Assembly (NCBI RefSeq): GCF_004357765.1 | Contig: NZ_SMTE01000013.1 | Coordinates: forward strand, 1 to 64,000 | Direction of reading: 5' to 3' | Length of the DNA stretch: 64,000 nucleotides | Source: Pseudomonas putida | GTDB lineage: Bacteria; Pseudomonadota; Gammaproteobacteria; Pseudomonadales; Pseudomonadaceae | Part shown: positions 53,996-63,404 of the stretch, piece by piece | Layout of the letters: each line of letters begins with the position of its first letter | Position numbering within the stretch: position 1 is the stretch's first letter | Translations under genes and position numbers: made by a program | The notes under the pieces: model-generated | Databases searched by the model: none | What the model saw: only the letters and a program-made list of their open reading frames with translations | Told to the model about the DNA's origin: nothing

Positions 53996-54979
53996 TCAAA
54001 CGTTATAGATATCAGCTTTGTACTTGGCCAGGTTTTCCGGGCGGGTGAACCAGTCGATAGTGGCCTGCAAGCCCTCACGAATCGAATATTGCGGCTTGAA
54101 GCCAGTCAGACCGTTGATTTTGGTGTTGTCACACCACAGGCGGAACACCTCAGATTTCTCAGGGCGCAGCCGCTGGTCGTCTGTAAGAAACTCGACATCG
54201 CTCCCCATCAATTCCTTGATCAGATTGAGCGTGTCGCCGACAGTGATCTCGAAGTTCGAGCCGATGTTGACAGTGTCGCCGATCGCTTTATCGCAGCGTG
54301 CCAGCTCAAGGAAACCTCGGCAGGTATCCGCAACATAATTGAAATCCCTGGTCGGCGTCACATCGCCCAATTTGATCTGCTTTTTGCCACTGGCAATCTG
54401 GCTAATGATGGTCGGAATGACTGCACGCGCCGACTGGCGCGGACCGTAGGTATTGAACGGTCGTGCGATGGTCAACGGCAGGTCGAACGCATTGAAGAAG
54501 CTCATCGCCATTGCATCGGCACCGATCTTCGATGCGCTGTACGGCGACTGCGGCTGAAGGGGGTGTTTTTCATCGATGGGCACATACTGCGCCGTACCAT
54601 AGACTTCGCTGGTAGAGGTGTGAATGACCCGTTGCACACCGTTTTCCAGTGCGGCCTGGCAGATATTCAACGTACCCTTCACGTTGGTATCGACGTAGCT
54701 ATCCGGCGCGACGTATGAGTAAGGGATAGCAATGAGCGCGGCAAGGTGGAACACCACATCCACATCCTTGGTGATGTGCTTGCAGTAGTGGGGGTCACGC
54801 ACGTCTCCATTCAGTACCTCAATGTCCGCGAGGCAATCGACATCCTCGAGCCAGCCCCAGTAGTTAAAGGAGTTGTACTGCGACAGTGCCTTAACCTGGT
54901 AGCCTTCGCGAACCAGCAATTCCGTCAGGTGAGAGCCGATAAAACCATCTGCACCTGTGACAAGAGCTTTTTTCATCAT
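53996..54979 (-). CDS. legB: NAD-dependent NDP-sugar 4,6-dehydratase LegB
   Basis: A 327-residue extended SDR. It has ALVTGADGFIGSHLTELL (NAD-binding), HLAALIAIPYSYVAPDSYVD (LegB-type insertion), TSTSEVYGTA and the catalytic YSASK (YxxxK). LegB forms the 4-keto-6-deoxy sugar from GDP- or UDP-GlcNAc. Its start overlaps the end of wzx by four bases. The names of the genes after it match the Campylobacter legionaminic acid pathway in order. Confidence 0.93.
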   Translation of the reverse strand: MMKKALVTGADGFIGSHLTELLVREGYQVKALSQYNSFNYWGWLEDVDCLADIEVLNGDVRDPHYCKHITKDVDVVFHLAALIAIPYSYVAPDSYVDTNVKGTLNICQAALENGVQRVIHTSTSEVYGTAQYVPIDEKHPLQPQSPYSASKIGADAMAMSFFNAFDLPLTIARPFNTYGPRQSARAVIPTIISQIASGKKQIKLGDVTPTRDFNYVADTCRGFLELARCDKAIGDTVNIGSNFEITVGDTLNLIKELMGSDVEFLTDDQRLRPEKSEVFRLWCDNTKINGLTGFKPQYSIREGLQATIDWFTRPENLAKYKADIYNV

Positions 54980-56289
54980 TCCACTCGCTTGTGTCTTTTA
55001 TAAAACAAATATTCCGGCGGGCTGAGCAGCGCATAGGCCAGAGCCTTCCAGACCGTGCTCAACCCAAATCCGACCACCAAACCGGCAAGCACCGCACCTC
55101 CCGCCGATTGCCCCGATAATCCAAACACCACCATCACAAAGGCCGCACAACCAGCAATATGACTCATGATGATGTGTTTGTCCCTGCCTTGGGCGTACAA
55201 ACCGAACTGAGGGATCATCCCCAAGCTGAAGATGGTCGTTGCCAGCAGCACCCAGGGGAACATCCACGCCTGCGCCATATAGATGGGTTTATCTAGCATT
55301 TCTATGACGTAGGGAACCAGAAGGACCGCGATTATGCTAAAGACGATGCAAATCAGTACACACTGCTGAGTCAACCGACGCATGCAAGAACGGAAGTCCG
55401 TTACCTGACCGCTATTGTGCGCTGCAATCAATGTTGGGTAGATATAAACGAACACCCCTGCATCTAGGAAGGATATCAAGGCATTCGAAATACTCATGAA
55501 AAGTACATAGGCTCCGAGCACTTCCAATCCGGCCAAATGCTCCAACCAGTACCTATCTAAGGTAAAGATCCCTCGAGTAGCAAGAGTGGACAAGAGAAAA
55601 GGGACCGCAACCCAAATTCCCATCTTAATCCAGCGCCAGTCCAGCGCCCTCTGCCAACCGGATGAGTTCAAACGCATCAGGTATAAAAATGAAACCATGC
55701 ACGCAGACAATCCGCCCACCGTCCAGCAGAGCAGTACGAACTGCAGATTCTGGGCTTGCGTATCGATAAACATCACTGCAACAGCGACAATCGCCCAAGC
55801 ACCGGCACGCAGGAACAGCACTACGCTGGCAACAAGCTGCGCCGACAGGGCTACTAATACTCTGTTTAACTCTTGGGCCAAATGTTCCAGCACTAGCAAA
55901 ACAAAAAACCAGCCCATCAGACCGAGCGGCAATATGCCTCTAAAGAACAAAAGGCTGAGCAGCGGCAGAAACACAACATAGAGAATCGCACAAAGCACTA
56001 CTTGGCTTTTGAGGATATCCCCCCAATCGCCTCCTTTCCGCTTTATGATCTCTCGAGTGGTAAACGTGTAAAAATCTAGCCCCACGAGGTAAAGCGCGTA
56101 ACTGATACTCGCCACGACTAGACCATAAAGCCCTAAATCCGCAGGTTCCAAAAATTTCGCAAGGAAAAGCACCAGCAGAAACTTGCTGGTTAGAGTCATA
56201 CCTCGCAACCCGACGTTGGTCAGCCGATGCACGATAGGCCGACTGAAAAGCTGTGAGATAGCGTCCACTTTGCGTCCGCCTAGCATCAC
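54976..56289 (-). CDS. wzx: O-antigen flippase Wzx
   Basis: A 437-residue protein with about twelve to fourteen membrane helices of the polysaccharide-export (MOP) superfamily. It has GLRGMTLTSKFLLVLFLAKF and LEPADLGLYGLVVASISYAL at the N-terminus and a loop STLATRGIFTLDRYWLEHLA. It would flip undecaprenyl-PP-linked repeat units to the periplasm. AT-rich like the downstream end of the cluster. Confidence 0.9.
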   Translation of the reverse strand: MMLGGRKVDAISQLFSRPIVHRLTNVGLRGMTLTSKFLLVLFLAKFLEPADLGLYGLVVASISYALYLVGLDFYTFTTREIIKRKGGDWGDILKSQVVLCAILYVVFLPLLSLLFFRGILPLGLMGWFFVLLVLEHLAQELNRVLVALSAQLVASVVLFLRAGAWAIVAVAVMFIDTQAQNLQFVLLCWTVGGLSACMVSFLYLMRLNSSGWQRALDWRWIKMGIWVAVPFLLSTLATRGIFTLDRYWLEHLAGLEVLGAYVLFMSISNALISFLDAGVFVYIYPTLIAAHNSGQVTDFRSCMRRLTQQCVLICIVFSIIAVLLVPYVIEMLDKPIYMAQAWMFPWVLLATTIFSLGMIPQFGLYAQGRDKHIIMSHIAGCAAFVMVVFGLSGQSAGGAVLAGLVVGFGLSTVWKALAYALLSPPEYLFYKRHKRVE

Positions 56290-56764
56290 GATTGCGAGTA
56301 TGCGAAGGATAACGCAGAAAATTTCACATCAATCATATTCATCCCAAAATCAAGCGTTCGATTCCTCTTGAAACCTCGTCAGCGACAATTGGAATCAAAA
56401 ACTAAAAATAGTGTTCAAAATCAAATTCTAGATATCCCGAGACCAGCATACTGTCCTCATTAGCAACATCCGCAAGCAAAATCTTGAAAATCAGACCATG
56501 AACCATTAGTTGAAAAATACCTTTCTCATACGGTCAAAAACGCTACATTCCGAAACACATAGAAATCTCATGCCCGAAACAAACAGATTCACTCTCACTG
56601 AGCACTTTCAGCTCAGAAAACATCGGAGGTGGCCATGACTCACTCTGTCTCGCGCCCGCCGCGCCAATTCAAGGCTGAGCAAGGGTCTAAAATGCTTCGT
56701 CCAGCGCGAACATATCCCAAAGTTTTGGGCATTCGCACTGGACTCCACCAACAAGTAAGAGGTA
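56290..56764. other. AT-rich gap between wzx and wzz
   Basis: About 475 bases of low GC with no convincing gene; a 61-codon minus-strand frame at 56,608-56,793 overlaps the wzz end and lacks family signals. It might contain an internal promoter for the AT-rich operon, but no -35/-10 pair was assigned. Confidence 0.4.
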
Positions 56765-57814
56765 TTAGCCTTCTCGCTTCCTGCGCACATCAACCTGAGT
56801 CATGAGGTGACGCACAAATGCAAGCAGTAGGCCTAATACAACGCCTGCCATGATTCCTAAAGCAACAATTACAGATTTCTTCGGACTAATTGGCTTATCC
56901 GGCGACTCAAGCGCACCATCCTGTCGGTAGACCTGAATCACACCACTGTCAATTTGCAACGTGCGATAAAAGGCTAGCGCTTCTTGTCGCTGGCGCAGAT
57001 TGGCTACAAACGGATCGTCCGACGAACGAGCACGCAAGTTTTCAATTTCTGCCTCAAGTGCTTTGCTGCCTCGCATATATGTTAGAGTCCCCTCCATCCC
57101 GGCTGCTACCTCTGCGGAAATGATCGGAGGTTTTTCAAGACCAATCGATTTCGCCACCCGCAAGGCTTCTGTCAAGCGAGCTATTCTGTCTTCACGCTGC
57201 TTACGCGTACTCTCACGGGCTGCATTGATCTGCTGCTCAAGGTTATTCGCCTTGACCGTAGCATCTGCCTTCACATCTTTGACAATATCGCCAACCCCAC
57301 GGCGACCCGCCATTTCAACATATCGGGTAGCCCACTCAGCCGCCACTTCGGGATTAGGCAATTTCACCTTGATAAAGTAACGAGTCGGCGCATCTTTCGA
57401 AGCAACACCTAAAGACAATACTTCTTGGAACTCGCTATACAACGCGTCTTGCGACCCACTACGTTCATCCGCTGAGAGGCTAGGCAAGTAATAGCTGCGG
57501 AAAAATTCTCGGCGCAATGACTCTGACTGCAAATTGCGCAGATAAGCACCATACACATCGCTGACCGACATCATTGCTAGGCCGGTCTGCCCGCCGCGGC
57601 CAAAGTTCAGCTGCGAAATATCATTCTGTGTCGGCGGCTGGACAAAAAGTTTAGCCTCATAGATTGGTGTCTTCAGGAAAGCGTAGGCCACTGCCCCCGC
57701 CGTCACGATGGCCGCCGTGACCACCGCCAGCACCTTGTGCTTCCAAATCCCCGCAATCAGCTCAAACAGATCAATCTCGTCATCACCGCTCAGGCGCTCA
57801 CGTTCACTGCGCAT
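56765..57814 (-). CDS. wzz: O-antigen chain-length determinant Wzz
   Basis: A 349-residue polysaccharide co-polymerase. An N-terminal helix (VLAVVTAAIVTAGAVAYAFL) begins near residue 31, followed by a large periplasmic helical domain with coiled-coil-like stretches, and a C-terminal helix (VIVALGIMAGVVLGLLLAFV) preceded by the family Pro-rich SPDKPISPKK. It sets the modal number of O-antigen repeats made by Wzy. It is the first gene of the cluster; no JUMPstart/ops element was seen upstream. Confidence 0.92.
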   Translation of the reverse strand: MRSERERLSGDDEIDLFELIAGIWKHKVLAVVTAAIVTAGAVAYAFLKTPIYEAKLFVQPPTQNDISQLNFGRGGQTGLAMMSVSDVYGAYLRNLQSESLRREFFRSYYLPSLSADERSGSQDALYSEFQEVLSLGVASKDAPTRYFIKVKLPNPEVAAEWATRYVEMAGRRGVGDIVKDVKADATVKANNLEQQINAARESTRKQREDRIARLTEALRVAKSIGLEKPPIISAEVAAGMEGTLTYMRGSKALEAEIENLRARSSDDPFVANLRQRQEALAFYRTLQIDSGVIQVYRQDGALESPDKPISPKKSVIVALGIMAGVVLGLLLAFVRHLMTQVDVRRKREG

Positions 57815-58032
57815 TTGTTCTATTTTTCCTTAGATCCGTCTGTCTGCAAGGTTTCTGGAAAATGGCACGCCATAACCCCCAATCCCTTCCGCCACCCGCC
57901 ACACTCGACGCAGTGGTGGTCCGGCTGGGCGCTCGCTGCCTGCCATCTTAATCATTAATCAGTAATAGAGGAAACCGGAGCGCAGAAGTTCCTCATTTTC
58001 CGACAGGCAAGACCCCTTCCGCCAAACGGCTG

Positions 58033-59445
58033 CTAAGGCACAGCAACCTCCAACTCAACCCCCATCATCCGATAACGCTCCCGCAAAACCCCCGCTAAAA
58101 CCCGCTTCGCCCCCTCCTCCCCATGCACCAAAACCACCCTGCCCGCCGGCCTCCCCCGTCCCATCGCAAACCCCACCAACCCCGCCTGATCCGCGTGCCC
58201 CGAGTACCCCGCCAAGCTCATCACCTTGGCCCTCACCTCATACCGCTCCCCATCCAGGTCCACCGCCACAAACCCCTGCACCCCTTCACACGCCTGTATC
58301 ACCGCTCCAGGCGTCCCTTTAGCCTGATACCCCACGAACATCACTTCATGCCGCCCATCCCCCAACATGGCCTTCAGGTAGTTCACGATCCGTCCACCCG
58401 AGCACATGCCATTACCGGCAATGACGATCGCCGGCCGCCCGGTGCTCTTGAGGTAATTCACCACCTGCTGATGCCTGGCATGGGTATCGACAGTCACCAA
58501 CTGATCGAACGCCAGCGGATTGCGGCCCTCGTCGAGTTTATCCCGGGCCTCGGTGCGCCAGTATTGATGCAAGTCCTTGTAGGCCCTGGTAATGCGCTGT
58601 GCGAGCGGGGAATCGAGAATCACCGGCAACTGGGACCAATCCAGCGGATCGTCGCCAGAAGCGGCGCCCTTGGCCCCTAGCAGCGCCTTGCGGTGCAGGA
58701 TGTCTTCCAGCTCGTAGAGCAGCTCTTGGGTGCGCCCCAGGCTAAAGGCTGGAATGAGTATCGTGCCTCGATCCGCCAGCGCGCGGTCGATCGCCTGCTC
58801 CAGTTGCTGTTGACGCTGGCTGCGGTCGGGATGCAGGCGGTCACCATAGGTACTCTCCAGCACCAGCACATCGGCTCGCTCTGGCGGCTCTACTGGACGC
58901 AGCAAGGGGTTGCACGGCGCACCCAGGTCGCCCGAGAAGACATAGCGGGTATTTTCAGCACCCAGGTCCATATCGCACTCGACATAGGCCGAACCCAGCA
59001 GGTGCCCGGCGCGCTGCAGACGGATACGGCAACCCAGGCCCTCGCGCTGCACGACGTCGTGCCATTGGCCGAACGGCAGCGGGACGATGCGTTCTTGCAG
59101 GAATTCAAGATAACGCGCGACATGGGCCGGTTCGCGGCTGATGCCGAGCTTGTAGGCATCCTCCAGCACCAGCGGCAGGAGTTTGGCTGAGGGTTCGCTG
59201 CAGTAGATGGGGCCACGGAAGCCCGCTGCGAACAGCGCCGGAATGCGCCCAATGTGATCGAGGTGGACGTGGGTGACGATCAGCGCTTGCACGCCCTGGA
59301 TATCGAAGCCGAGCTCGCCGGACTCATCGCCCTGCTCGAGGCCGCAGTCGATCAGTAGGCTGGTTGCTGCATCGAGGTGCAGTTGATGGCAGGAGCCGGT
59401 GACGTCACGAACACCACCGTGATGGCTAAGGGAGGGAAATTGCAT
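58033..59445 (-). CDS. MBL-fold beta-CASP metallo-hydrolase (RNA exonuclease-like)
   Basis: A 470-residue protein with metallo-beta-lactamase motifs THVHLDHIGR (HxHxDH), AGHLLGSAY, FSGDLGAP, then the beta-CASP region (ILIPAFSLGRTQELL, AGNGMCSGGRIVNYL) and C-terminal SLAGYSGHADQAGL. This is the Ysh1/CPSF-73-like group of putative ribonucleases. In Pseudomonas it is a regular neighbour of the ihfB end of the O-antigen locus. The start MQFPSLSHHGG was preferred. Confidence 0.92.
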   Translation of the reverse strand: MQFPSLSHHGGVRDVTGSCHQLHLDAATSLLIDCGLEQGDESGELGFDIQGVQALIVTHVHLDHIGRIPALFAAGFRGPIYCSEPSAKLLPLVLEDAYKLGISREPAHVARYLEFLQERIVPLPFGQWHDVVQREGLGCRIRLQRAGHLLGSAYVECDMDLGAENTRYVFSGDLGAPCNPLLRPVEPPERADVLVLESTYGDRLHPDRSQRQQQLEQAIDRALADRGTILIPAFSLGRTQELLYELEDILHRKALLGAKGAASGDDPLDWSQLPVILDSPLAQRITRAYKDLHQYWRTEARDKLDEGRNPLAFDQLVTVDTHARHQQVVNYLKSTGRPAIVIAGNGMCSGGRIVNYLKAMLGDGRHEVMFVGYQAKGTPGAVIQACEGVQGFVAVDLDGERYEVRAKVMSLAGYSGHADQAGLVGFAMGRGRPAGRVVLVHGEEGAKRVLAGVLRERYRMMGVELEVAVP

Positions 59446-59543
59446 GGCGCTGATCCTTGGCGATTGAGGAACGGGCAAGCATTACCCCACTCCTCGGCCT
59501 GTGAACCCAGCGCGCAAATCTCAACGGATTGTAGGAATCGACC

Positions 59544-59807
59544 TCAGCTGCTGGCCAGCGCTTCCTGCCGGGCGCTGCGGCGCAGTTTGCGCTTGCTGCG
59601 CATGAAGGCGTAGGTGCCCAGCAAGGGACCGATGGCGAGGCCAACGACAAGTGCCGCGAGGACCACAACGGCCACGGGGACTGCTGGCGCGGTCCAGCCG
59701 AACAGGACCAGGGCAACGCTCTGCTGGTTTTCCAGCACGAAGAACAGCACCACAGCCGCCAACAGCTGCACGAACAACGCCGCCAAGGCGCGCTTGAGGT
59801 TACGCAT
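59544..59807 (-). CDS. LapA domain-containing membrane protein
   Basis: An 87-residue DUF1049/LapA protein with two membrane helices (LAALFVQLLAAVVLFFVLEN, VAVVVLAALVVGLAIG) and a basic tail (RSKRKLRRSARQ). In E. coli LapA helps control LpxC and LPS assembly, but there it is paired with LapB; no lapB is adjacent here. aAAGGAG lies seven bases before the ATG. It follows ihfB on the same strand by 20 bases. Confidence 0.9.
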   Translation of the reverse strand: MRNLKRALAALFVQLLAAVVLFFVLENQQSVALVLFGWTAPAVPVAVVVLAALVVGLAIGPLLGTYAFMRSKRKLRRSARQEALASS

Positions 59808-59827
59808 GTTTCTGCTCCTTTGCCCGG

Positions 59828-60127
59828 TCAGTGTGCGTGGTCGGCTTCGTCTTCGTTGACGCGATCACGCAGCTCCTTGCCTGGTTTGAAATGCGGGACG
59901 AATTTGCCCTCGAGGCTGACCGACTGGCCGGTCTTGGGATTGCGGCCTACCCGGGGGGCGCGATAGTGCAGGGAAAAGCTGCCGAAACCGCGGATTTCGA
60001 TGCGGTCGCCGGTTGCCAGGCACTGTGACATCTGCTCAAGCATGGTCTTGATGGCCAACTCCACATCCTTCGAGGAGAGCAGGCCCTGCTGGGTGACAAT
60101 ACGTTCGATCAGCTCCGACTTCGTCAT
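59828..60127 (-). CDS. ihfB: Integration host factor subunit beta
   Basis: A 99-residue HU/IHF-family DNA-bending protein: [40 protein letters not shown] with the beta-arm, and [14 protein letters not shown]. It binds DNA as a heterodimer with IHF-alpha. GAAGGG precedes the ATG. ihfB (himD) is the conserved boundary of the Pseudomonas O-antigen locus. rpsA, its usual upstream neighbour, is not present here; a plus-strand glycan operon is. Confidence 0.96.
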   Translation of the reverse strand: MTKSELIERIVTQQGLLSSKDVELAIKTMLEQMSQCLATGDRIEIRGFGSFSLHYRAPRVGRNPKTGQSVSLEGKFVPHFKPGKELRDRVNEDEADHAH

Positions 60128-60411
60128 GTTTTTCCCTTCGTTATCAAGCAGCTAGATCATTGCTTAATCAGGTTGTAGCACGCTCGGCGGGATTTGAACA
60201 GGGTGGATCTTGACTTAATAAAAAAATTCAAGAACGAGACGTTCACGGCTGGGTATGCACAGGCTGCCGACGCGGTTTTTCCAGATCACCACCCGGGTTA
60301 ACACAATTAAGGATCCGTGGAGAGGGATGCGGAATTGCCATGCAATCAATTTGACATCATTCACTAACTTAGGAAAAATGTATCTAGCTGTTACAACAAT
60401 GAAATATTCCT
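60128..60411. promoter_or_regulatory. Divergent control region between ihfB and the glycan operon
   Basis: About 280 bases, AT-rich toward the plus-strand gene, between two divergent transcription units. It includes cttgacttaataaaaaaatt with caag, a possible AT-rich promoter or weak dyad. No well-matched promoter or operator was assigned. Confidence 0.4.
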
Positions 60412-61257
60412 ATGTTAGAGCGCTCTGGCTCGATCAATGCCTCCGATCTTGCCAATTGCCGTGCGCTCCGAGTACGTGCCCATCCCATGCTGACTTCGAT
60501 GTTCCTCGCTGAGGATCTTTCTGCCACTGAGCAGCAAGAGCTAAACCGCTTCATCGATCACCCCGAAACCCTCGCCCTCCTCAACCCACGCAGCGACGAA
60601 ACCCAGGTCCGGGTAGGTGACCAGGACACGCTGGTGTTCAAGGTGTTCAACATCCGTCGCTTCAAACAGCGCTGGCGGGCTCGCTGGAAACACGAATGCC
60701 CCGTGCATGGCCAGCGTCATGGCTGGGCTGAGCGCAGCAATGCCGAACGCTTCCAGGCGCTTGGGCTGCCCGGCCTGCCAACCCGCGCATACCTGGAGAA
60801 CCGCACCCTTCTCGGGTGCAAGCAGCAGGTAGTGGCCTATCCCTACCTGAGCGGCCACCAGACCTTGCACGAGCGGCTACAGCACGATCCCTTCCAGGCA
60901 CTGGACGCCGTCGAGCCGGTGCTGCTACGCCTGGCCCAGGCGGGGGTTTTCCATCTGGATCTCAATACCCGCAACCTCATGCTCGCTGCAGACGACCAGG
61001 TGCGGGTCATCGACTTCGAGTACATGGCCTGGGACCAGTCACGTAAAGGCGAAATCTACAGCTACTCCTTGGGTTATCTGTTCCAGAAATGGGCCAGGCA
61101 GTCCATCGAAAGCGATGCCTTCGACCAATGGGCCCATCACTTGATGGAGCGTAATGCCGAGAGCTTCGGCTCGACGGCGCACAAACTGCTGGCCGCTTAC
61201 ACACTGGGCAAGAAAGTCGAGTTGTCCCGCGCCAAACGTTATCGGATATTCAAATGA
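60412..61257 (+). CDS. Lipopolysaccharide kinase-like (InaA/WaaP-type) protein
   Basis: A 281-residue protein with the hallmarks of a kinase-like fold: candidate nucleotide Lys77 in LVFKVFN, catalytic loop HLDLNTRN (His171, Asp173, Asn178) and metal-binding DFEY (Asp191). This matches the Kdo/WaaP/InaA/RIO-like family that phosphorylates LPS sugars. Start codon uncertain: the first ATG is used, but one at 60,487 is possible. Its last codon overlaps the next gene's ATG, so it starts a coupled operon. Confidence 0.78.
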   Translation: MLERSGSINASDLANCRALRVRAHPMLTSMFLAEDLSATEQQELNRFIDHPETLALLNPRSDETQVRVGDQDTLVFKVFNIRRFKQRWRARWKHECPVHGQRHGWAERSNAERFQALGLPGLPTRAYLENRTLLGCKQQVVAYPYLSGHQTLHERLQHDPFQALDAVEPVLLRLAQAGVFHLDLNTRNLMLAADDQVRVIDFEYMAWDQSRKGEIYSYSLGYLFQKWARQSIESDAFDQWAHHLMERNAESFGSTAHKLLAAYTLGKKVELSRAKRYRIFK

Positions 61258-62390
61258 AGCTTTTCACGCAACTGCTGGCGCGCCTGCGCCTGGCACGCTG
61301 GCGCAAGAAACTAAAGGCTGACAGAGGCTTCAGCCTGCGCCTGCGCAACCCCACGCGCTTTCTCGAAGGCCTGGCTCGGGAGAATGTTCCCTACGTCGTG
61401 CTGCGCTGGTACGACGAAGTTCCCGAGGTACTGTCCGGCCAGTTGGCGGACGATATCGATATCCTGGTGCAGCACGGCTCCCTGCCGCGCATCGCTGCAG
61501 CCATGCCGTTCTTCAACTTCGGCCGCAAAGCCAACAAGGTCAAGTTCGACATCTATAGCGACTCCGGTCGCAGCGGCCTGTCCTACCGCCACATGCCCTA
61601 TTACCCTCCAGTGCGGGCCCGTCATCTGCTGGACACCCGCGTGCACGACCCTCGCGGTTGGTACCGCATTGCACCCGCCGACTACATCCCAGCGCTGACC
61701 TATCACCTGACTTACCACAAGCGGCAGAACAGTGGTTTGCGCGTGCAGCCCGGTGATAGCGAGGCCAGTCGGCTGCCTGCCAAGAAGGATTACCGTCAAC
61801 GCCTGTTGCTTGAAGCCGCTCGCGAAGGCGTGGCGATTCCGCCGATCGACAGCTTGGTGCAGGCCCATCTCTGGTTGCATGAACAGGGCTGGGCGATGCC
61901 CTTCGACTTGATCCGGCGCTGGCCCGACCAGGATGCCTGGCTGGCCCAACTGTTCGAATTGGAGGCCCAGCGCCTGCAGGCCAGCAGCGAACAGACACCT
62001 GACAACCTGTTCATGCTGGTAACGCGGCAGGAAACCGCTGATCAAGGGCATGAACAAGAGATCATCGACACGCTCAGCCGCCACGGAACCGTCGTGGCTC
62101 GCGAACAACTGTCTGGCGATCAGCGCCAACGCTTGCTGTGGTGGGCACGGGGCGGCAATTGGCTGGCCGCGAAGCAGTACGCCTTGAGCGCTCCGGCCAC
62201 CGTCATCACTTGCCTGCTGCCGACAGGCACAGTTGCCGACATCAAGGTCGAGCTACGCAAGTCGTTATCGCAACGCCACGGCAAGCAGAACTGGCTGCAC
62301 GGTACCGACGATCTCGACGAAACGCTGTACTACCAGCAATTGATGAGTGGCCACCACTACCGCCTTCCAACTTCAAGTGCAGGACATTGA
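61254..62390 (+). CDS. Nucleotidyltransferase-like protein with NDK-like C-terminal region
   Basis: A 378-residue protein. The N-terminal third has a DID motif (Asp67, Asp69) in LADDIDILVQ and a third Asp99 in KVKFDIYSD, the carboxylate pattern of nucleotidyltransferase-fold proteins. The last 115 residues resemble nucleoside diphosphate kinase by pattern (EIIDTLSRHGTVVAREQL, IKVELRKSLSQ, then NWLHGTDDLDET, compare the NDK HGSDS segment). The catalytic His region is not clear. Function unknown; the gene is locked between a kinase-like protein and a glycosyltransferase. Confidence 0.7.
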   Translation: MKLFTQLLARLRLARWRKKLKADRGFSLRLRNPTRFLEGLARENVPYVVLRWYDEVPEVLSGQLADDIDILVQHGSLPRIAAAMPFFNFGRKANKVKFDIYSDSGRSGLSYRHMPYYPPVRARHLLDTRVHDPRGWYRIAPADYIPALTYHLTYHKRQNSGLRVQPGDSEASRLPAKKDYRQRLLLEAAREGVAIPPIDSLVQAHLWLHEQGWAMPFDLIRRWPDQDAWLAQLFELEAQRLQASSEQTPDNLFMLVTRQETADQGHEQEIIDTLSRHGTVVAREQLSGDQRQRLLWWARGGNWLAAKQYALSAPATVITCLLPTGTVADIKVELRKSLSQRHGKQNWLHGTDDLDETLYYQQLMSGHHYRLPTSSAGH

Positions 62391-62391
62391 C

Positions 62392-63369
62392 ATGAAACTG
62401 CTTATCGTCACTCGGCAGGAGCGTGCCCGGTCCTTCGACACACTGTTCGCCGGTTTGAAGACTCACTTCACCCAGGTCGATGTACATAAACTAAGCAAGG
62501 CCCAGGTTCACGATATCCGACCCTACCTGAAGAGCACCGATTTCAGCGCCTGGGACCGGATCCTCTTCGATGTGCCGCTGCGACGCATGGGCAAAGCTGC
62601 CAACGCCCTGAGTCAGGTCGAGGGTCTGGTGTTCTATGAAGAGGACGCTTGCCAGGAACTGATCGCCAAGAGCAAGTTCCACAACCAGTTCGCCGCCGGC
62701 TTCAAACGCCTGCGCAACGCTCGCATCATCGTCACCAGCTACCACATGCGCGACCATTTCAAGGCCCGCGGAATCGATGCCTGGTGCATCCCCAAGGCCT
62801 ACGACGATGCCGTGCTGGATGATCTGGGCATCGCCCGTGATATACCGCTGGGCTTCATCGGTCGCACCAAGAGCCAGGTCTACAACGAGCGCCGCCACCT
62901 ACTCGAACGCATGACCGATCGCTGCGGGCTGCAAGCACTGCGCACCCAGACGCCCGACGAGTATCTGCAACTGCTCAATCGCATCGCCGTCTTCCTTAGC
63001 GCCGACATTGGCTTCAACGAATACATGGCCAAGAACTTCGAGGCCATGGGTTGCGGCTGCCTGCTGATGGCCAAGCGACAACCCTCCGAAGACGAACACC
63101 TCGGCCTGGTCGACATGCACAACGTGGTGCACTACGACACCCTCGACGAGGCGCTCGCCAAGTACCACCAGTTGCGAAACGACCCTGAGTTGCTCCGCCG
63201 TATCGCGGCCAATGGCCTGACGCTGGTACGCGAGCGCCATCGCCTGTCGCAGCGCACGCCCGACTTTGCCCAGGTATTGCGCATGCCGGCCCTTGGCATT
63301 ACGGCCGGCAATACCCCTTGGTACCAGCGCATCACCGCCTGGTTGCCGGGCGTGTTCACTTGGTCTTGA
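62392..63369 (+). CDS. Glycosyltransferase, GT1/CgeB-like
   Basis: A 325-residue GT-B-type protein. The N-terminal half has [20 protein letters not shown]; the C-terminal half has [20 protein letters not shown], then [20 protein letters not shown], the nucleotide-sugar acceptor loop of CgeB-type transferases (DUF3880-like group). AGGA lies eight bases upstream of the ATG, which follows the previous stop by one base. The donor sugar is unknown. Confidence 0.83.
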   Translation: MKLLIVTRQERARSFDTLFAGLKTHFTQVDVHKLSKAQVHDIRPYLKSTDFSAWDRILFDVPLRRMGKAANALSQVEGLVFYEEDACQELIAKSKFHNQFAAGFKRLRNARIIVTSYHMRDHFKARGIDAWCIPKAYDDAVLDDLGIARDIPLGFIGRTKSQVYNERRHLLERMTDRCGLQALRTQTPDEYLQLLNRIAVFLSADIGFNEYMAKNFEAMGCGCLLMAKRQPSEDEHLGLVDMHNVVHYDTLDEALAKYHQLRNDPELLRRIAANGLTLVRERHRLSQRTPDFAQVLRMPALGITAGNTPWYQRITAWLPGVFTWS

Positions 63370-63404
63370 CCGCACCGCACTTCAATAACGGAACAGCATT
63401 TGTA

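Noticed and set aside
56608-56793. Minus-strand 61-codon frame at the end of wzz
   Set aside because: It overlaps the wzz 3' end and has no recognisable features.
57815-58032. JUMPstart/ops element upstream of wzz
   Set aside because: The ggcggtagcgt core was searched for by eye on both strands and is absent.
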